64,000 bases of DNA from Coffea arabica (GCF_036785885.1 NC_092329.1:6572001-6636000); one strand, 5' to 3'. Shown: positions 29,855 through 42,451, counted from the first letter of the stretch. Numbers and translations: made by a program. The notes: generated from the letters alone by a model not told the origin.

Positions 29855-30220
29855 GTGGTTAATCCCAAAAAATTATTGCCGATTGATTAAGGAAGTTGAG
29901 TGCTATTGGGCCTCACCGCAACAGCTAGCTCTTGGAGTGGGAAGGCCTAATAGCGCCCAGCATTGATGTCAGAGGCCAGTTCTAACAACTCCTTCCGGTC
30001 AATATTTGGATGAAATGTTGCCATTGTCCCAACTTAATATCTATCAGGTGAAAGGTTGATACTATTATTTCAACTTAGGACTCTATGTATAAGGTGGAGA
30101 TTATTGAGTTTATTCCATCGATTGTGGAAGGTGGATATGGTGCTTGGTTGTAAGTGTGAGGGAAAGTCTCACTTCTTAAACTATTTTTTAGGGTGCGAAG
30201 GCCTAATGGTATAATATAAA
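29855..30220 (+). mobile_element. TRIM-like miniature LTR element fragment
   Basis: The sequence GGGAAGGCCTAATAGCGCCCAGCA is followed by TGATGTCAGAGGCC, which resembles the plant tRNA-iMet primer-binding sequence (TGGTATCAGAGC). Next comes a short non-coding interior with GGATGAAATGTTG and AGGTGAAAGGTTGAT motifs, a purine-rich stretch (GGTGGAGA) and a second LTR-like segment (TATTGAGTTTATTCC ... GGGTGCGAAGGCCTAATGG). The order LTR end, primer site, interior, polypurine tract, LTR is that of a TRIM. The same family fills 46743-49080. Confidence 0.6.
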
Positions 30221-30378
30221 GATGTTCGATGAGTCAAAAATTAATTTTTTTAAAGAGGAAAAACATATTTATGTATTGAAGTTAAAATTACCGGAAAGAA
30301 GGTTTGACATATTGTAACTTCCATATTGATTTGAATGTCAGCATTAATTTTTCTAATCTGGTAGATTGCCTTTTATCT

Positions 30379-31090
30379 AGTGTTGCCAAATTAAATGGTT
30401 TGGAATATTGTTATTTCCTTTTTGGTTATGGTCATTAAATGGTTATGAAATATTGTTAGGTTTTAAGTGTTTTTCTAATGTGTATCTATTGTGCACCATT
30501 AATGCATCTAAAATTCATCTCTAACTACGACGATGTATATACTAATACTAACAATTATTACCCTTACTTGCATTTGTATACTTTCTCTATTTGATCTTAC
30601 ATACCATCTCTTGTATTTATTTACTTTTTCTAATTAATCTTATATTTCTAAAAATATGACACTTGAAATATATCTTAATAAGTGCCCAATGACCATCCGT
30701 TGATAGACCCTTTTTATAATTAGTTGACTTTAGAAAATGCTGCTAATTGATAGCTTATATGTGGTAAGTATATAATCCCAATAATTAAATGTTATTTTTA
30801 TCTAATTTTCCTCATCTGCTACGTTGCATTTAATTTTAGTGTTGCCAAATTAAATGGTGTGGGGTATTTTTATTTTCTTTTTGGTTATGACCACATTTAT
30901 AAGTTTGGTAAGTTTTTAATTTGAGATGGTCTGTTAGGTTTTCTTTAATTAGTTGACTTTAGGATTGCTGCTAATTGATAGCTTCCGTACGGTAAGTATG
31001 TAATCTAAACACTAAATGTTGTTTTATCTAATTAAAATAAATCAAAAGTATATGATCTAAACATTAAATATTATTTTATCTAATTAAAAT
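30379..31090. repeat. Local direct duplication
   Basis: AGTGTTGCCAAATTAAATGG occurs at 30379 and 30838, each followed by a TTTTTGGTTATG block. TTAGTTGACTTTAG...TGCTGCTAATTGATAGCTT occurs near 30719 and 30950. The second copy is ~230 bases shorter between these anchors. A further short tandem repeat (TAATTAAAATAAATCAAAA) follows at 31029 and 31080. Confidence 0.75.
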
Positions 31091-31794
31091 AAATCAAAAT
31101 TATAAGAAAAAAGGATTGGAGGTATAGAGCTCTCTAAGAGATAGAATTTGAAAAGTTGTCTTCAAATATATAGATCGATTTAACAGTAAAGTAATCATCG
31201 ACAGAGTTGATTTTTCAGTAAAATAATCTACTCAAAGGTACAAATTTCATGGCATGCTCAGATTATATGTCTAAAATTTAATAGTTAAGATATTGGCAGA
31301 TGGACAACTAAATAAAGTTAAATAAATGGAGAGAATAGTAATTAAAATAGACTTACAATAGGAGAAAGAAATGAAGGAACAAAACTCTCGTAATCTGTGA
31401 TGGCCAATGGCAATCGCCGGCCCATCCTTGATCTGAAGAATTTTCCAAGATTTGAACCAGTAAGGCTCAACAACATACAGACAATTTACGTAAAGCTTTG
31501 TACTATTAAATTAGGAATCCCATTTTGCTGTTTTCAAGTCTTGTATATTGTAATAATAGGACTTGTGTAGCATACTTGTCTGATAGGATGATGGTTTAAC
31601 TTCTTTGATTGGCTGATGTTGCAGGGTTTTGCCCAATTCAATGGTGCATTCTTTTGTTCATCAATAATAAAAAGATCAGGAAATTTACCAAAAACGTAAA
31701 ATACAATTTAGAAGGTTGGAGTACTTATTCTGGGGAAAAACAGGAAGTGATCTACTATTAATTTATGTGTACAATGATGAGAAAAGACAGATAG

Positions 31795-32122
31795 ATATAT
31801 GCTATTCCTTCATTATCTAACCTCTATCAGTACGTGAAGATTTTCTGCAAACACTTTCATTACGATACCATATTGTTCATTTAACAAGTTCTTGGCTTCA
31901 TTAGTTGCATTAATTAAAGGTTCACTGAAGATCTTGAAGGTTAAAACAGCCATCCAGCAAAATATGCATTTCCTTGAAGCTGACTCCGTGAATTAATAAC
32001 AAAGTTCAACATCATGCATGAACATATATCACATTATCATTAAATGCATTACAACTCATTCCAAAATGGAGAATTAATGTCAAAATTAAGAACTTATCTT
32101 ATATGTTTATGCTCTCATGCAG
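31795..32122 (+). other. Relic promoter and intron 1 tail of Lac-5 with a deletion join
   Basis: 31795-31875 aligns with the Lac-4 promoter and leader (GCTATTCCTTCATTATC, then CTTTCATTACGATACC). From about 31885 the sequence instead aligns with the second half of Lac-4 intron 1 (AAGATCTTGAAGGTT, TCAACATCATGCATGAACATA). The segment corresponding to Lac-4 exon 1 and the start of intron 1 is absent, so a deletion joined leader to intron. Confidence 0.8.
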
Positions 32123-33937
32123 ATTGAAGAGACTCCATATACAAGACTTTGCAGCACTAAGAACATTTTGACCGTAAATGGACAATTTCCAGGACCAAGT
32201 GTACACATCCGTCAAGGAGATACAGCCATTGTTCATGTCCACAACAAGGGAAACCAAAACATCACTATTCACTGGTATGTAGCAGAATTATTTTTTTTTT
32301 TTCCCTTTTGCAAGAAAATAGTTCAAAAGCATCCCGTGTTACTTAACTGTTCGTAATCTCAAATTAATTGTTTTGACTTTGTTACTGGGCATGGATTGAA
32401 ACTGCCAAGGAATCCAAGGGCAGACGGTCCCGTGTACATCACTCAGTGCCCTATCATGTCTGGAAAATCTTTTATCCAAAATATTGAGGTAACTGATGAG
32501 ATTGGAACATTATGGTGGCATGCTCATAGTGATTGGCCTACCACCAAAGTCCATGGTGCTTTTATTGTTTACCCGAAGAGAGGAGAAAACTATCCATTTC
32601 CCCAGCCTCATGCTGAATTCCCTATCATCTTAGGTAGAAATAAGCACTTTTAAGTAATCCATATACATCTACTACAATTTTTCTTTTTTTTTTTTTGTTG
32701 GGTATGATATGACTTTTGACAAATTTAGGCCAAAATTAATCATGATTAATGCAGCAGAATGGTGGAAGAGCGATGTACAAACGGTTCTTTCCGAATTCCT
32801 GAGTAATGGAGGAGGCCCGAATGTATCTGATGCTTTCTTGATAAATGGGCAGCCTGGGGATCTTTATCCATGCTCAAAACCAGGTATTGTAACTATAAAT
32901 CTGACCCTGTCTCTATATTATTTTCGGCTCTATGTTTTTGCAGGGGTTTCCAAAAACAAAATAATACTCAAAATTTTTGTCCTTCTATTTGGTTGAATGG
33001 AAAAATCTACCAATCCACTACTGTTAAAAATTGGAAGCATCGATTCTTTCGCATCTGGAAATCCTTAGACTGACATGGATCTTTCCCTTTCTTGAATATT
33101 TATGCGTGTCTTGCCCTTTGGGATTTTGGATAGAGGAATAACATCTCCGAAAACGAAACGGAAACAACATTTGACGATGTCCAAAAAACGAGACTAAATA
33201 GCCCTTTCTTGCTACAATCCAAATCTCATTTTTGCTACTTGAGCTCCCCTGCAGTGTAGCGCATGTACTACTTGTTTCTCATAAGAATCAATCTTTAGGC
33301 AAGAAAAAGATTCTCCTGACTCCTGAGTGAGACCAGGAGCATTTTTTTTAATACATTTTTTTGTCAAATGCGTATGGCTTGCTTATCTAATAATACTCCA
33401 TCACTTTCAGATACCTTTAAGCTGGAAGTGGAATACGGCAAAACTTATTTGCTCCGGATGATCAATACTGCCATGAACAACATTCTTTTCTTTTCCATTG
33501 CAAAGCATCAAGTTACTGTGGTAGGATCAGATGGAAGCTATACAAAGCCATTCAAGAGTGATTATATTGCTATATCCCCTGGACAAACTATTGACTTCTT
33601 GTTAGAAGCCAATCAAGCACCTGATCACTGCTACATGGCTGCTAGGGTTTATAACAGCGCGTTAATTGTCCCTTTCGACAACTCTACCACAACTGGAGTC
33701 ATAGAATACCACGGAAATTATATTCGACCTTCACCACTATCCTTCCCAAATCTTCCATTTTGAAATGATACAAAAGCATCAGTTAACTTCATAGGAGGTC
33801 TAATAAGCTTAGCAAGTAAAGTAGATGTTCCATCAGATGTGGACACTAAGCTTTTCTTGACGCTTTCCCTCAAGTTACGCCTTTGTGAGGCAAACAATAC
33901 TTGTGCTGGACCTGCCGGTCTCAGATTTGCAGCGACC
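32123..33937 (+). pseudogene. Laccase pseudogene Lac-5
   Basis: Recent copy of Lac-4 with five separate lesions. Exon-like blocks: 32123-32274, 32389-32633, 32755-32883 and a partial fifth from 33411. (1) Exon 1 with the signal peptide is deleted. (2) The acceptor of exon 3 is GG instead of AG: A to G at 32387 relative to Lac-4. (3) A nonsense codon TGA at 33761-33763 stands where Lac-4 has TTA. (4) Laccase similarity stops at about 33937, losing the third and fourth copper motifs and exon 6. (5) The upstream TATAAATA is TATCAGTA. The frame past the stop is still open and laccase-like ([24 protein letters not shown]), which shows the stop is recent. HWHG and WWHAHSDW remain, but SRATVHG has become PTTKVHG. 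No active enzyme can be made. Confidence 0.93.
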
Positions 33938-34730
33938 GTATCTTACATTCTTACATTCTTAAGTGTAACGTATCTCACATTCAAGACCTCAAGCAATTTT
34001 CCATTCATTTCGCTTATTTGTGAAACCATAAAATGAAAAGGGAAAAAAAAAGATGCAATCTCCTGTCCTTTTCCTTTTGATGAACTGAACTAAACTCATA
34101 GTTTTCTATTTTGTACAAAATTAGAAGTTAACAACTACATTCTGAGTTCAAATTCCCCTTTTCTGTTACTGTTTCTTAAATTCCACCTTTCTTCTGCTAT
34201 TAAAAAAAAAAATAAACGGATTGGGACGCATAACTACAATTCTGCCTCTTGTAGGATGGGTGACTGTTGTGGTTTTGAAACCTCTAGTTACTCTCTGGTT
34301 TCTTCTGGTTAAGGATCCGATTTCTACTAATTACGGTTCTAATCATCCTTGTCACTTATCGTTATAAAGTTTACAATAATATGACAATGAATTTGAAATA
34401 AATAATATGACAATAAATTATTTATGATAAATTTCTGTTGTTTTTAGCGTTGTTTGTTCTGTTTCCAATTCATGTGCGGACATGTCAAAACTTCAGCGTT
34501 CCTTTTGGTTCAACGCTAGGAAAACGCTGGATTATGAGCTGTGATATGTCTTTGTGCATTTTGGTTTTGTTGAAAGTAGAAAATTCGTATGCGCCCCTCC
34601 AACTCTTGTCTTTTGACATGCGCCCCCCCTCTCCACCTTTTTTTTTTTTTTTTGAAAGTGATAGACATGGATAAAAAGATATACTACTATTATCAATTGG
34701 TGGCCTAAGTTTAATTTTTAGTAAGGTATA

Positions 34731-35022
34731 CATACACTTTGAGTGCTTTTGATATAATTGAAGTATGAAATCTGAAATCTAAAACATGAATTGTTAAGTT
34801 GCTGAATTGTTAAGTACTGAAATTTTACATTTGAGTATATCTTACGTTAAGTGATAAGTGAATAATTTATCACTTATTGTTTTGAGTAAGTTTTGTCTAA
34901 ATAATTCAGAGTCACGCAATTAAGAAAGACGTTTTATTTTTCTATTATTAAACACGTCTAAAAATATTAAGATTTGAATCTATTAAATTTAAATGGTGAA
35001 TTGGGTTATCAAAGACGCCCTT
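34731..35022 (-). mobile_element. MITE-like element, copy 2 (inverted relative to 23021-23338)
   Basis: Read on the - strand, it starts AGGGCGTCTTTGATAACCC and shares GATTCAAATCTTAA, AAAACGTCT, GACTCTGAATT and ATTCACTTATCACTTA with copy 1. Its other end, TTGAGTGCTTTTGATAT, is an imperfect inverted repeat of the first. Confidence 0.65.
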
Positions 35023-37046
35023 TGTTCTGTTCCAAGATTTTTTTAGATAACTGGAATCCAGTCAAGAGTTTATGGACTTTCTTTTGATTGAATACTGTGA
35101 CATGTTCAAGAGTCATAATTTTTAATACAACCATAATAAGTTAACAAGTGTTATGATATCTAATTACTTTTGTGTCGTTTTAATTTTATTGTGTAATGAG
35201 ATTCATGCACACATATCTATTGAAATATTCCTCTTCAATTTGTTAGATGGATGCAGAAGAATTGTGATTTACAAGTAAATTTTTTCCCCAAATGATGGAT
35301 AGTACTCTTATTATGGACATGGACATATCCTTTTGTCAACAACAGTTAACACACACATAGGATTCTTGCAATCAAAGGTAACAAAACTTTGTGATTTTGA
35401 CCTCGCAAATCTCCAATCACAAATGAATGGGATTCTTGCAATCAATTCACCTAGGATTCTTGCAACTCTGCAATTACAGCTAAGAGTGAGATAAATTTGC
35501 AAACTAGATGGCAAAACTTCCGCTGACTTTTCACGTTTGCCATGTTTTAGCAGGGATTGGAAATTGATGGGATCTGTGGACCCTTTCCATGTAGGATAAG
35601 CAAACGTGGGGTCATGCTGATCCACCGTTCAGCCGACTTTAGTCGGCTAATCTCCATGAAAACTCATCCATTTCTGCTCAGACAAATCTCATTAGATCAA
35701 AAAAGGTGTTCTGACAATTCATTTAGATTTTTTTTTTATTATAGGTGGAGTTCGAATCTCCCATTTACGGTTCAAAAAGGGACTCTTTGAATAGCCATTG
35801 ATGCAAAGCTTAGTGGTTAGCATCAGCTCTCCTAATGGGGGCTGTTCCTATGGAGTGGTGGAGACAGATCAATCAATCTTATTAATTCACCAAAATCATC
35901 TTGAATGGCAGGAAGCAGTCAAAGAAAAGAGCCCTGATCAAACGGAGGTTCTACCTGAATTAATATCAAATGTTTATGCGTTAAAAGACGGAGAAATTAG
36001 TTGTTTTTAGTCGGTAATTGTGACATGAGAAATTCTAGATTAATGCTACTTGAAGAACGTCTAGAGGGAATCATGCCATGACCACCCTTCTGTCACGTTG
36101 TCATCCAGCAATTCATTTGATGACAAAGCAATCATTCTAATAATCAAGTACGAATTCATGGCTTTTGATTTTAAATAATACAACAATAAAAAAGGAGAAT
36201 GAGACTTTTACTTTGATTTATGTTTTTGGCGATGAAAAATTAATTGAGACGTCTTACTTACTAATTATAGTCGCATGCATCAAATGTTAACCTAGTACTA
36301 TTATTCAGCAGTTGTGATCTAAGTTTCGTAACTTTTTCAATTTGTATGAGAGGGATTATACTCAAAATCGTGTCCACTAACATTGTGTAGTAACTATCGA
36401 CTAGGTTTTCAATTTATAGTGACTTTAGTATTTCGAATCAAGATTTAGTTGTAAATATTAAGAGTCGATACTAAAAATGCGAATATAAACAATGAATTTA
36501 GAACGGGAGAAGCCGAAGACACTGAATATTGGGGAAAAATGATTTTCAATTTAATATTTTATAACAAGGAAAAAGAAAAATAATAAAATTTTATAAAATA
36601 TACATCACATTTTTTAGTGTTACTAAACGTTTTAAACAAAAGAAAAGATTAGATGATTTTTTCATTGATGTTAAAATGGAAAACAGGAAAACCATCGAAA
36701 TAGTCAACAATCTTCTTTAGCCGAGCCCGTCGTCATAAATGTATATTAATGGTTTGAACCAGAATTGGAACCTTTGATTATGGTATTGGTCCTTTTTTTT
36801 TTTTTGGAACTAAACCTTTACTTAGAGTTAGCTTAGTCAAGTAATTTCTTTTTGAAAAAAAAAAAACTTTTGAAAAGCAAGGACTTGGGATTTGGGAAGG
36901 TGGAAATAGGAATGTGAAATCCCACCCCCTAAAAAAAAAAAAGAAAAGAAAAGAGGAAGAGAAGTTAGAAAGAAAAAAAAACGAAGGCAAGGAACATTCC
37001 ATAGAGCAAACCGTGATCAATTGGAACAGTTAATAACGGAAAAAGA

Positions 37047-37727
37047 TTCTCTATTTGGATTGACCTATTTTTCAAAAACTAATTTTTCAAATACAATATT
37101 TCAATAATGTACAAACAAAAAAATAACTCAAAAAATATATGATTCATACAATATATCAAAAACAACTCACAAATATACACAAAAAATTAAAAAAAAAATA
37201 AATTTTACAACATTTTTCACCTATCACCATCACCAACCACCCACTATCACCACCACTCCCTCCCTCCTCCTTTCTCCCCTCTTCCCCTTCCCTCTTCCTC
37301 CTCCCCACCCCCAGATTGAGGCCTCTAGTCATGACCAGTTCGTGACCGAAAGGTCACAACTTTTTGGTCATGATCTGGAGACCAAAGGCCTCTATCTTGT
37401 CGAGACTAGATCAAGATCGAGAGGGAGAGGAGGGGCCGACGGGTGAGGTGAAGGGAAGAGGAGGAGGAAGAGAAAAGGGGAGGAGGAAAATGAAGAAGGT
37501 AGTGGCGGTGGTGGGTGGGTAGAGATAGTGGCTGTGGTGGTTGTGGGTAGTAGTATTAATTTTTAAAAATATGATAAAAATATTTTATTTTTAAAAGTTA
37601 CTCCAAAATATATTTCAAAAACCCTTCAAAAAAATTACAAAAATTACAGTAAAAGTTTTTTATATACACTTCTATAATAAAATATTTCAAAAACACCCCA
37701 AAAAATAGTTAATCCAAACGGAGCCAA
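37047..37727. mobile_element. Foldback (long inverted repeat) element
   Basis: The outer ends CTATTTGGATTGACCTATTTTT and AAAAATAGTTAATCCAAACGGAG are inverted copies. Inner arms are a C/T-rich stretch (37222-37310: CCACCCACTATCACCACCA, CTCCCTCCTCC) and a G/A-rich stretch (37440-37532: GGAGGAGGAAA, GTGGCGGTGGTGGGTGGGT) that are reverse complements in character. At the centre CCTCTAGTCATGACCAG pairs with CTGGAGACCAAAGGCCTC. Almost the whole element could fold on itself. No coding capacity. Confidence 0.68.
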
Positions 37728-38086
37728 CCGACAGTGATAGATTTGTAGTTTATTATGAAGATAAACGATTGTAATTAAAAAACAAAGATAAACGATTGTT
37801 CCGCACTTCTTTTTTTCTTTATTATTATTATGTTGGAAGACTTGGTTTAAGAATAATGAGGTGTGTATATTTAGAGAAATAACTAAACTTTTCTATTGTG
37901 TAACGCCACTTTGGAAACTCTGAAAACAATATCATAATAAACTTTTTTCTTTAATTCGATTTTTTGTATTTTAAAGTTTTTTTTCTTCTTCAAAGATTTT
38001 AAACTTGCACCGACAACAAGGACATGTCTAAATGATTTACATCCATTTCAAACAAGAATTAGAGGATACACGATCGTGCGCACAGA

Positions 38087-38087
<1 letters not shown>

Positions 38088-38117
<30 letters not shown>
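38088..38117. repeat. TA/TG microsatellite
   Basis: A TATATATATA run passes directly into a TGTGTGTG run, a compound dinucleotide repeat in intergenic DNA. Confidence 0.85.
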
Positions 38118-39453
38118 CACTTAATTAAATTACCTATTTTTTCTCTTATATTGGCATACCTAATTAAGAAAAGATAAAATTAATGGGTCATTTGAATGCT
38201 TGGTTTTTACCCATATTTGTATTGAACTCTTTTCAAGTTTAGTTTTTCTTACACTTTCTCTCTTATGGTTCTCCTCGCTTCTAATACTATTATCTTTTTG
38301 TTAAATAGGTATAATTTTTTGTCAATATGGATTAACTTTACCTAGTGTCAAGAAAAATTTATTTATTGTGACTTGAACTGCTACGCTAAATAATTAATTT
38401 TATTGATCAAAATTGATTATTTGTTCATGAGAAAATGAATTGTCAAATTTTTTATATTTAATTGAGTTCAAATATGTAGTTCTAGGTTTATGGTCATTAT
38501 AAAAATTCTAATTATCTCAAAGAATATCTATTTGATTTGTCAGCATGCATTGTAGTATTTGTTGAATATGATATTTTCTACATTTAATATCACTGAAATG
38601 TAGGAATTTTGTCAATGACATTCATACTTGTACAAATTCACAAGTAATAAAAAAAAGTGCTAAGGTGTAGGCTAAATTCTAGTACTGTAGTCAACATATA
38701 CTAACAAAATCATCAATTAAAGAATAGCACTAATTCTTTTATCTCTGTCTGTCTATGTAGATGTAGCAGGAAAAAAAAGCACATTACTGGAGTTTGTCAT
38801 TAAATCAAATGTTTTCAAAAACATAATTTCATGTAGGGAAGAAATAAGTAGGTAAGTTTAGGAAAGAGTTGAATTGGATGGTAAGATGAAAGAGATTGTA
38901 AATAGGACGTTTTGGATTCAAAACCTTGACTTATCAAAAAAAAAAAAAAGCTAACAAAATGTAGGCGAGTCGACAAATAATCTAGGGTCCTGGCAATGAA
39001 ACGTCTATTAGCTGACATTTTCATACTTGGACAAGGCATATAAATTAGTAAGCTGCTCAGGCTTGATATATATATAGGCAATAATATAAACATGAATTTA
39101 CACGTATTAACATAGTGAATTAATTTTTTTACACAAGTTCTTACGGGAAAGTATAAAAGACAACTGTAAAGAAACACAACTCGATAAAATTGTTCGAGTT
39201 GTCTCTTCAATTATCATGTCAACCACTACATGGGGCATTTGGTTGGCTTTTATTCATTAAACTGCAACTTGTATTGAAAACGTGGTGAGAGAGTCGTCAC
39301 ATGTTTCAAAAAATGAAAAAAAATCAGCAAATAGAAGAAATAGCAATCGGTCTGGTTAAGTGAAAACGTGATCCACATTCGATTTGAATTTTTACCATGA
39401 GAAGGAAAATCAGTAACTTGTTCCCTTTTCTCCATTGCAGATTATCACTACTC

Positions 39454-39461
39454 TATAAATA
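39454..39461 (+). promoter_or_regulatory. TATA box of Lac-6
   Basis: TATAAATA lies 60-67 bases upstream of the first Lac-6 ATG and is followed by CTTCAGGGTTTTTTAC, similar to the Lac-3 leader CTCTAAGGGTTTGTGC. Confidence 0.6.
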
Positions 39462-39520
39462 CTTCAGGGTTTTTTACAAGTAACGCAACAAGAAACCGAG
39501 CAGTTTTTGCATAACTTCTG

Positions 39521-42451
39521 ATGATGTCGGGCATGAGGGTTTTGATCTTACAAGTTGTCGTCTTTCTTCTTTTGGGTGGTCTTTTACCTACCCAAGCTTT
39601 GATCCATAGATATAAGTTCGTGGTAAGTATAAACTTATTCTGTTTTATTAGGAAGGTTACAAATTACATATAATGGCATCCGAGGTATCTTGAATATCCT
39701 TTGACTAGCCACCTAACCAGAAGTTTATCTTTTCTTCTTTTCATTTTTATTTTTTTAACTTTTAAAATTTTACTCTCTTACCCTTCTTTAAAATAGCTTC
39801 CAGAGTTGCTACATTAGTCCCAACTCCCAGTAAAAAGATCACTAATGAAGTTTGGCTTGCATTTTCAGCTTTTGTAATATTATCTTGCTTTGTATACACA
39901 GGTAAAAGAAGCTCCATATACAAAACTATGCAGCACCAAGAACATTTTGACAGTAAATGGTCAATTTCCTGGACCAACTCTACGCCTTCGTCAAGGAGAT
40001 ACAGCCTTTGTTCATGTACACAACAAGGGAAAAGAAAGCATCACCATTCACTGGTATGATAATTTTCTTCATCTTTTCTTGGTCTCAATATTACGTGTTC
40101 TAAGAGAAGATAAAGAGCTTAACTTTCTTTCCAGGCATGGAGTAAAGCAGCCAAGATTTCCATGGTCAGATGGTCCAGAGTATATTACGCAGTGCCCTAT
40201 GAGGCCAGGAACAAATTTCACCCAAAAGATTGTGCTGTCTGATGAGATTGGAACGTTGTGGTGGCATGCTCACAGTGACTGGTCTCGAGCAACAGTTCAT
40301 GGTTTACTTGTTGTTTATCCAAAGAAAGGGACTAGTTACCCATTGGGGTTTCCAAAGCTTCAAGCAGAAGTGCCCATGATTTTAGGTATAATGGAATTCA
40401 AATCATCTGCTGAGCGCTAATATTGAACTGGTCAATATATGTGTGATTGCCAATCTTAAGCTGCCTCCTTTGCAAAAAAGTTAAAACAAGAAAAGGAAAG
40501 ATTCACCCATTTATATGTTGAAAAACCTGTTATTTTAACTCTGACTTAGTGCCAGTTTTACATAAAGGATCACTACATTACTAGCGACATTTTGAAATTG
40601 CATCTGTGATTTGAAACTCGACAGAATAGTGACTCGACCAAGCTCAAGAATTGGAGCTCTTTCGATCATTTTGGCCAAGACCAAAAAACTAGAGAATTGA
40701 ATGACCTCATAGAATTGAATGAGCTCTTTCGACTAAACCAGAAAGTCAGATCTGAGTTTCAAAACATTGTATGGAACGCTGTAATGCACACCATTGACTT
40801 CCATATAGGACAAAATAATTTGTTCATGTATTCAAGAAATGGACACCTAATTATCTAAAGTGTTGAGAATGGTGCAGGAGAATGGTGGAAAAGTGATATA
40901 CAGGAGGTTCTTAGCGAGTTTTCAAGCAGCGGGGGAGAACCAAATGTCTCTGATGCTTTCCTAATAAACGGTCAACCTGGTCTTCTGTATCCATGCTCAA
41001 GACAAGGTAAACAAGAATGGAAATTGAACTCCTTTTCTCCCATCTTCTTATTGAATTTCATAAGATCGATCACATTCTATAGTAGCATGACATATTTATC
41101 CAAATTCTACACTTGTAGTGAGATATAATGTACATAATCTTTACTTGCAGACAGTTACAAGTTGACTGTGGATTATGGCAAGACTTACTTACTTCGAATG
41201 GTTAATGCTGCCATGAACAACATTCTTTTCTTTTCCGTAGCAAAGCATCGGATTACTGTTGTGGGATCAGACGGAAGCTACACAAAGCCTTTAAATAGTG
41301 GTTACATTGCAATATCCCCCGGCCAAACCATTGATTTCCTGCTACATGCCAATCAATCACCTAATCTCTACTACATGGCTGCTAAAGCTTATAATAGTGC
41401 CAGCTCTGTTACATTCGACAACACAACCACCACAGCCATTCTCGAATACCGTGGAAATTATACTCCACCTTCATCTCCATCTTTCCCAAATCTTCCGACT
41501 TTTAATGATACAATTGCATCAGCTAATTTCACAGGGAGCCTTAGAAGCTTAGCGAGTAAAGAATTCCCTGTTGATGTCCCAAAAAATGTTACCACTAATC
41601 TTTTCTTTACACTCTCCATAAAGTCACTTCCTTGTGAAACAAATAACACCTGCAAGGGACCTCGAGGCAATCGATTCGCGGCAAGTGTAAATAACATGAG
41701 CTTTGTCAGCCCGAAGATTGACATACTTCAGGCTTACTATAATCAGATCAATGGAGTGTATAAACCTAATTTTCCTAGCTTCCCACCTTTGGTATTCAAT
41801 TACACTGCAAGTAACATTTCGGTTTCCCTACAAACGCCTACTCGAACAACCAAAGTGAAGGTTCTTGAGTATAACTCGCATGTGGAGCTTGTTTACCAAG
41901 CCACTAATTTGGTAGCAGGAGTTGATCATCCCATGCATTTACATGGACATAGTTTTTATGTTGTTGGATGGGGATTTGGAACCTTTGACAAGGACAAAGA
42001 CCCTAAGAACTATAACCTTGAGGACCCTCCTTTGATGAATACAATTGCAGTTCCGAAGAATGCCTGGACAGCCATAAGATTCAAGGCAAATAACCCTGGT
42101 AAGCGTTATATTTATTATTATTTTTTATCAAGGATATTAGTTCTCAGTAAAACTTTGCAAAAAAAAAAAATCAAACGCCTGCTTACCCCATTTTTATACC
42201 TAGCTACAGTCATCACAATGAAAGCATGAGTTAGCGAGATATCAATGTGTCCATCTAGTTCTGAGTTTTTTTAATTTCTGATATGTATTCTGTTGATCAT
42301 ATCGTTTTTTTAAATTAACTTCGCTCAGGTCTCTGTAAAATTATGCAAAGCTGGTATTTCTTGGGTGATAAATTCATAATCATAGGAATTTTCCACTCTT
42401 TTCATTGTCAAAGAACAATAATTGATGGAAATCAATTTTTGCACAGGCACA

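Larger units (their letters stand above)
28350..31794. other. Intergenic, Lac-4 to Lac-5
   Basis: No gene is supported. It contains a GT microsatellite just after the Lac-4 stop (28354-28369), a GA-rich run (28678-28699), a TRIM-like fragment (about 29855-30220) and a local direct duplication (30379-31090). The open frame at 28896-29186 (-) has no family features. Confidence 0.55.
33938..39520. other. Intergenic, Lac-5 to Lac-6 (transposon-rich)
   Basis: No gene is supported. It holds a MITE-like copy (34731-35022), a large foldback element (about 37047-37727), AT/GT microsatellites (38088-38117) and several A/T runs. The open frames at 35798-36010 and 38815-39210 have no recognisable family features. 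I found no trace of the missing Lac-5 3' half. Confidence 0.55.

Noticed and set aside
35798-36010. 70-codon open frame with ordinary amino acid composition
   Set aside because: No family resemblance, no promoter or exon context; a chance frame or fragment cannot be told apart.
38815-39210. 131-codon - strand open frame
   Set aside because: Hydrophobic low-complexity translation containing an A/T-run; no domain.
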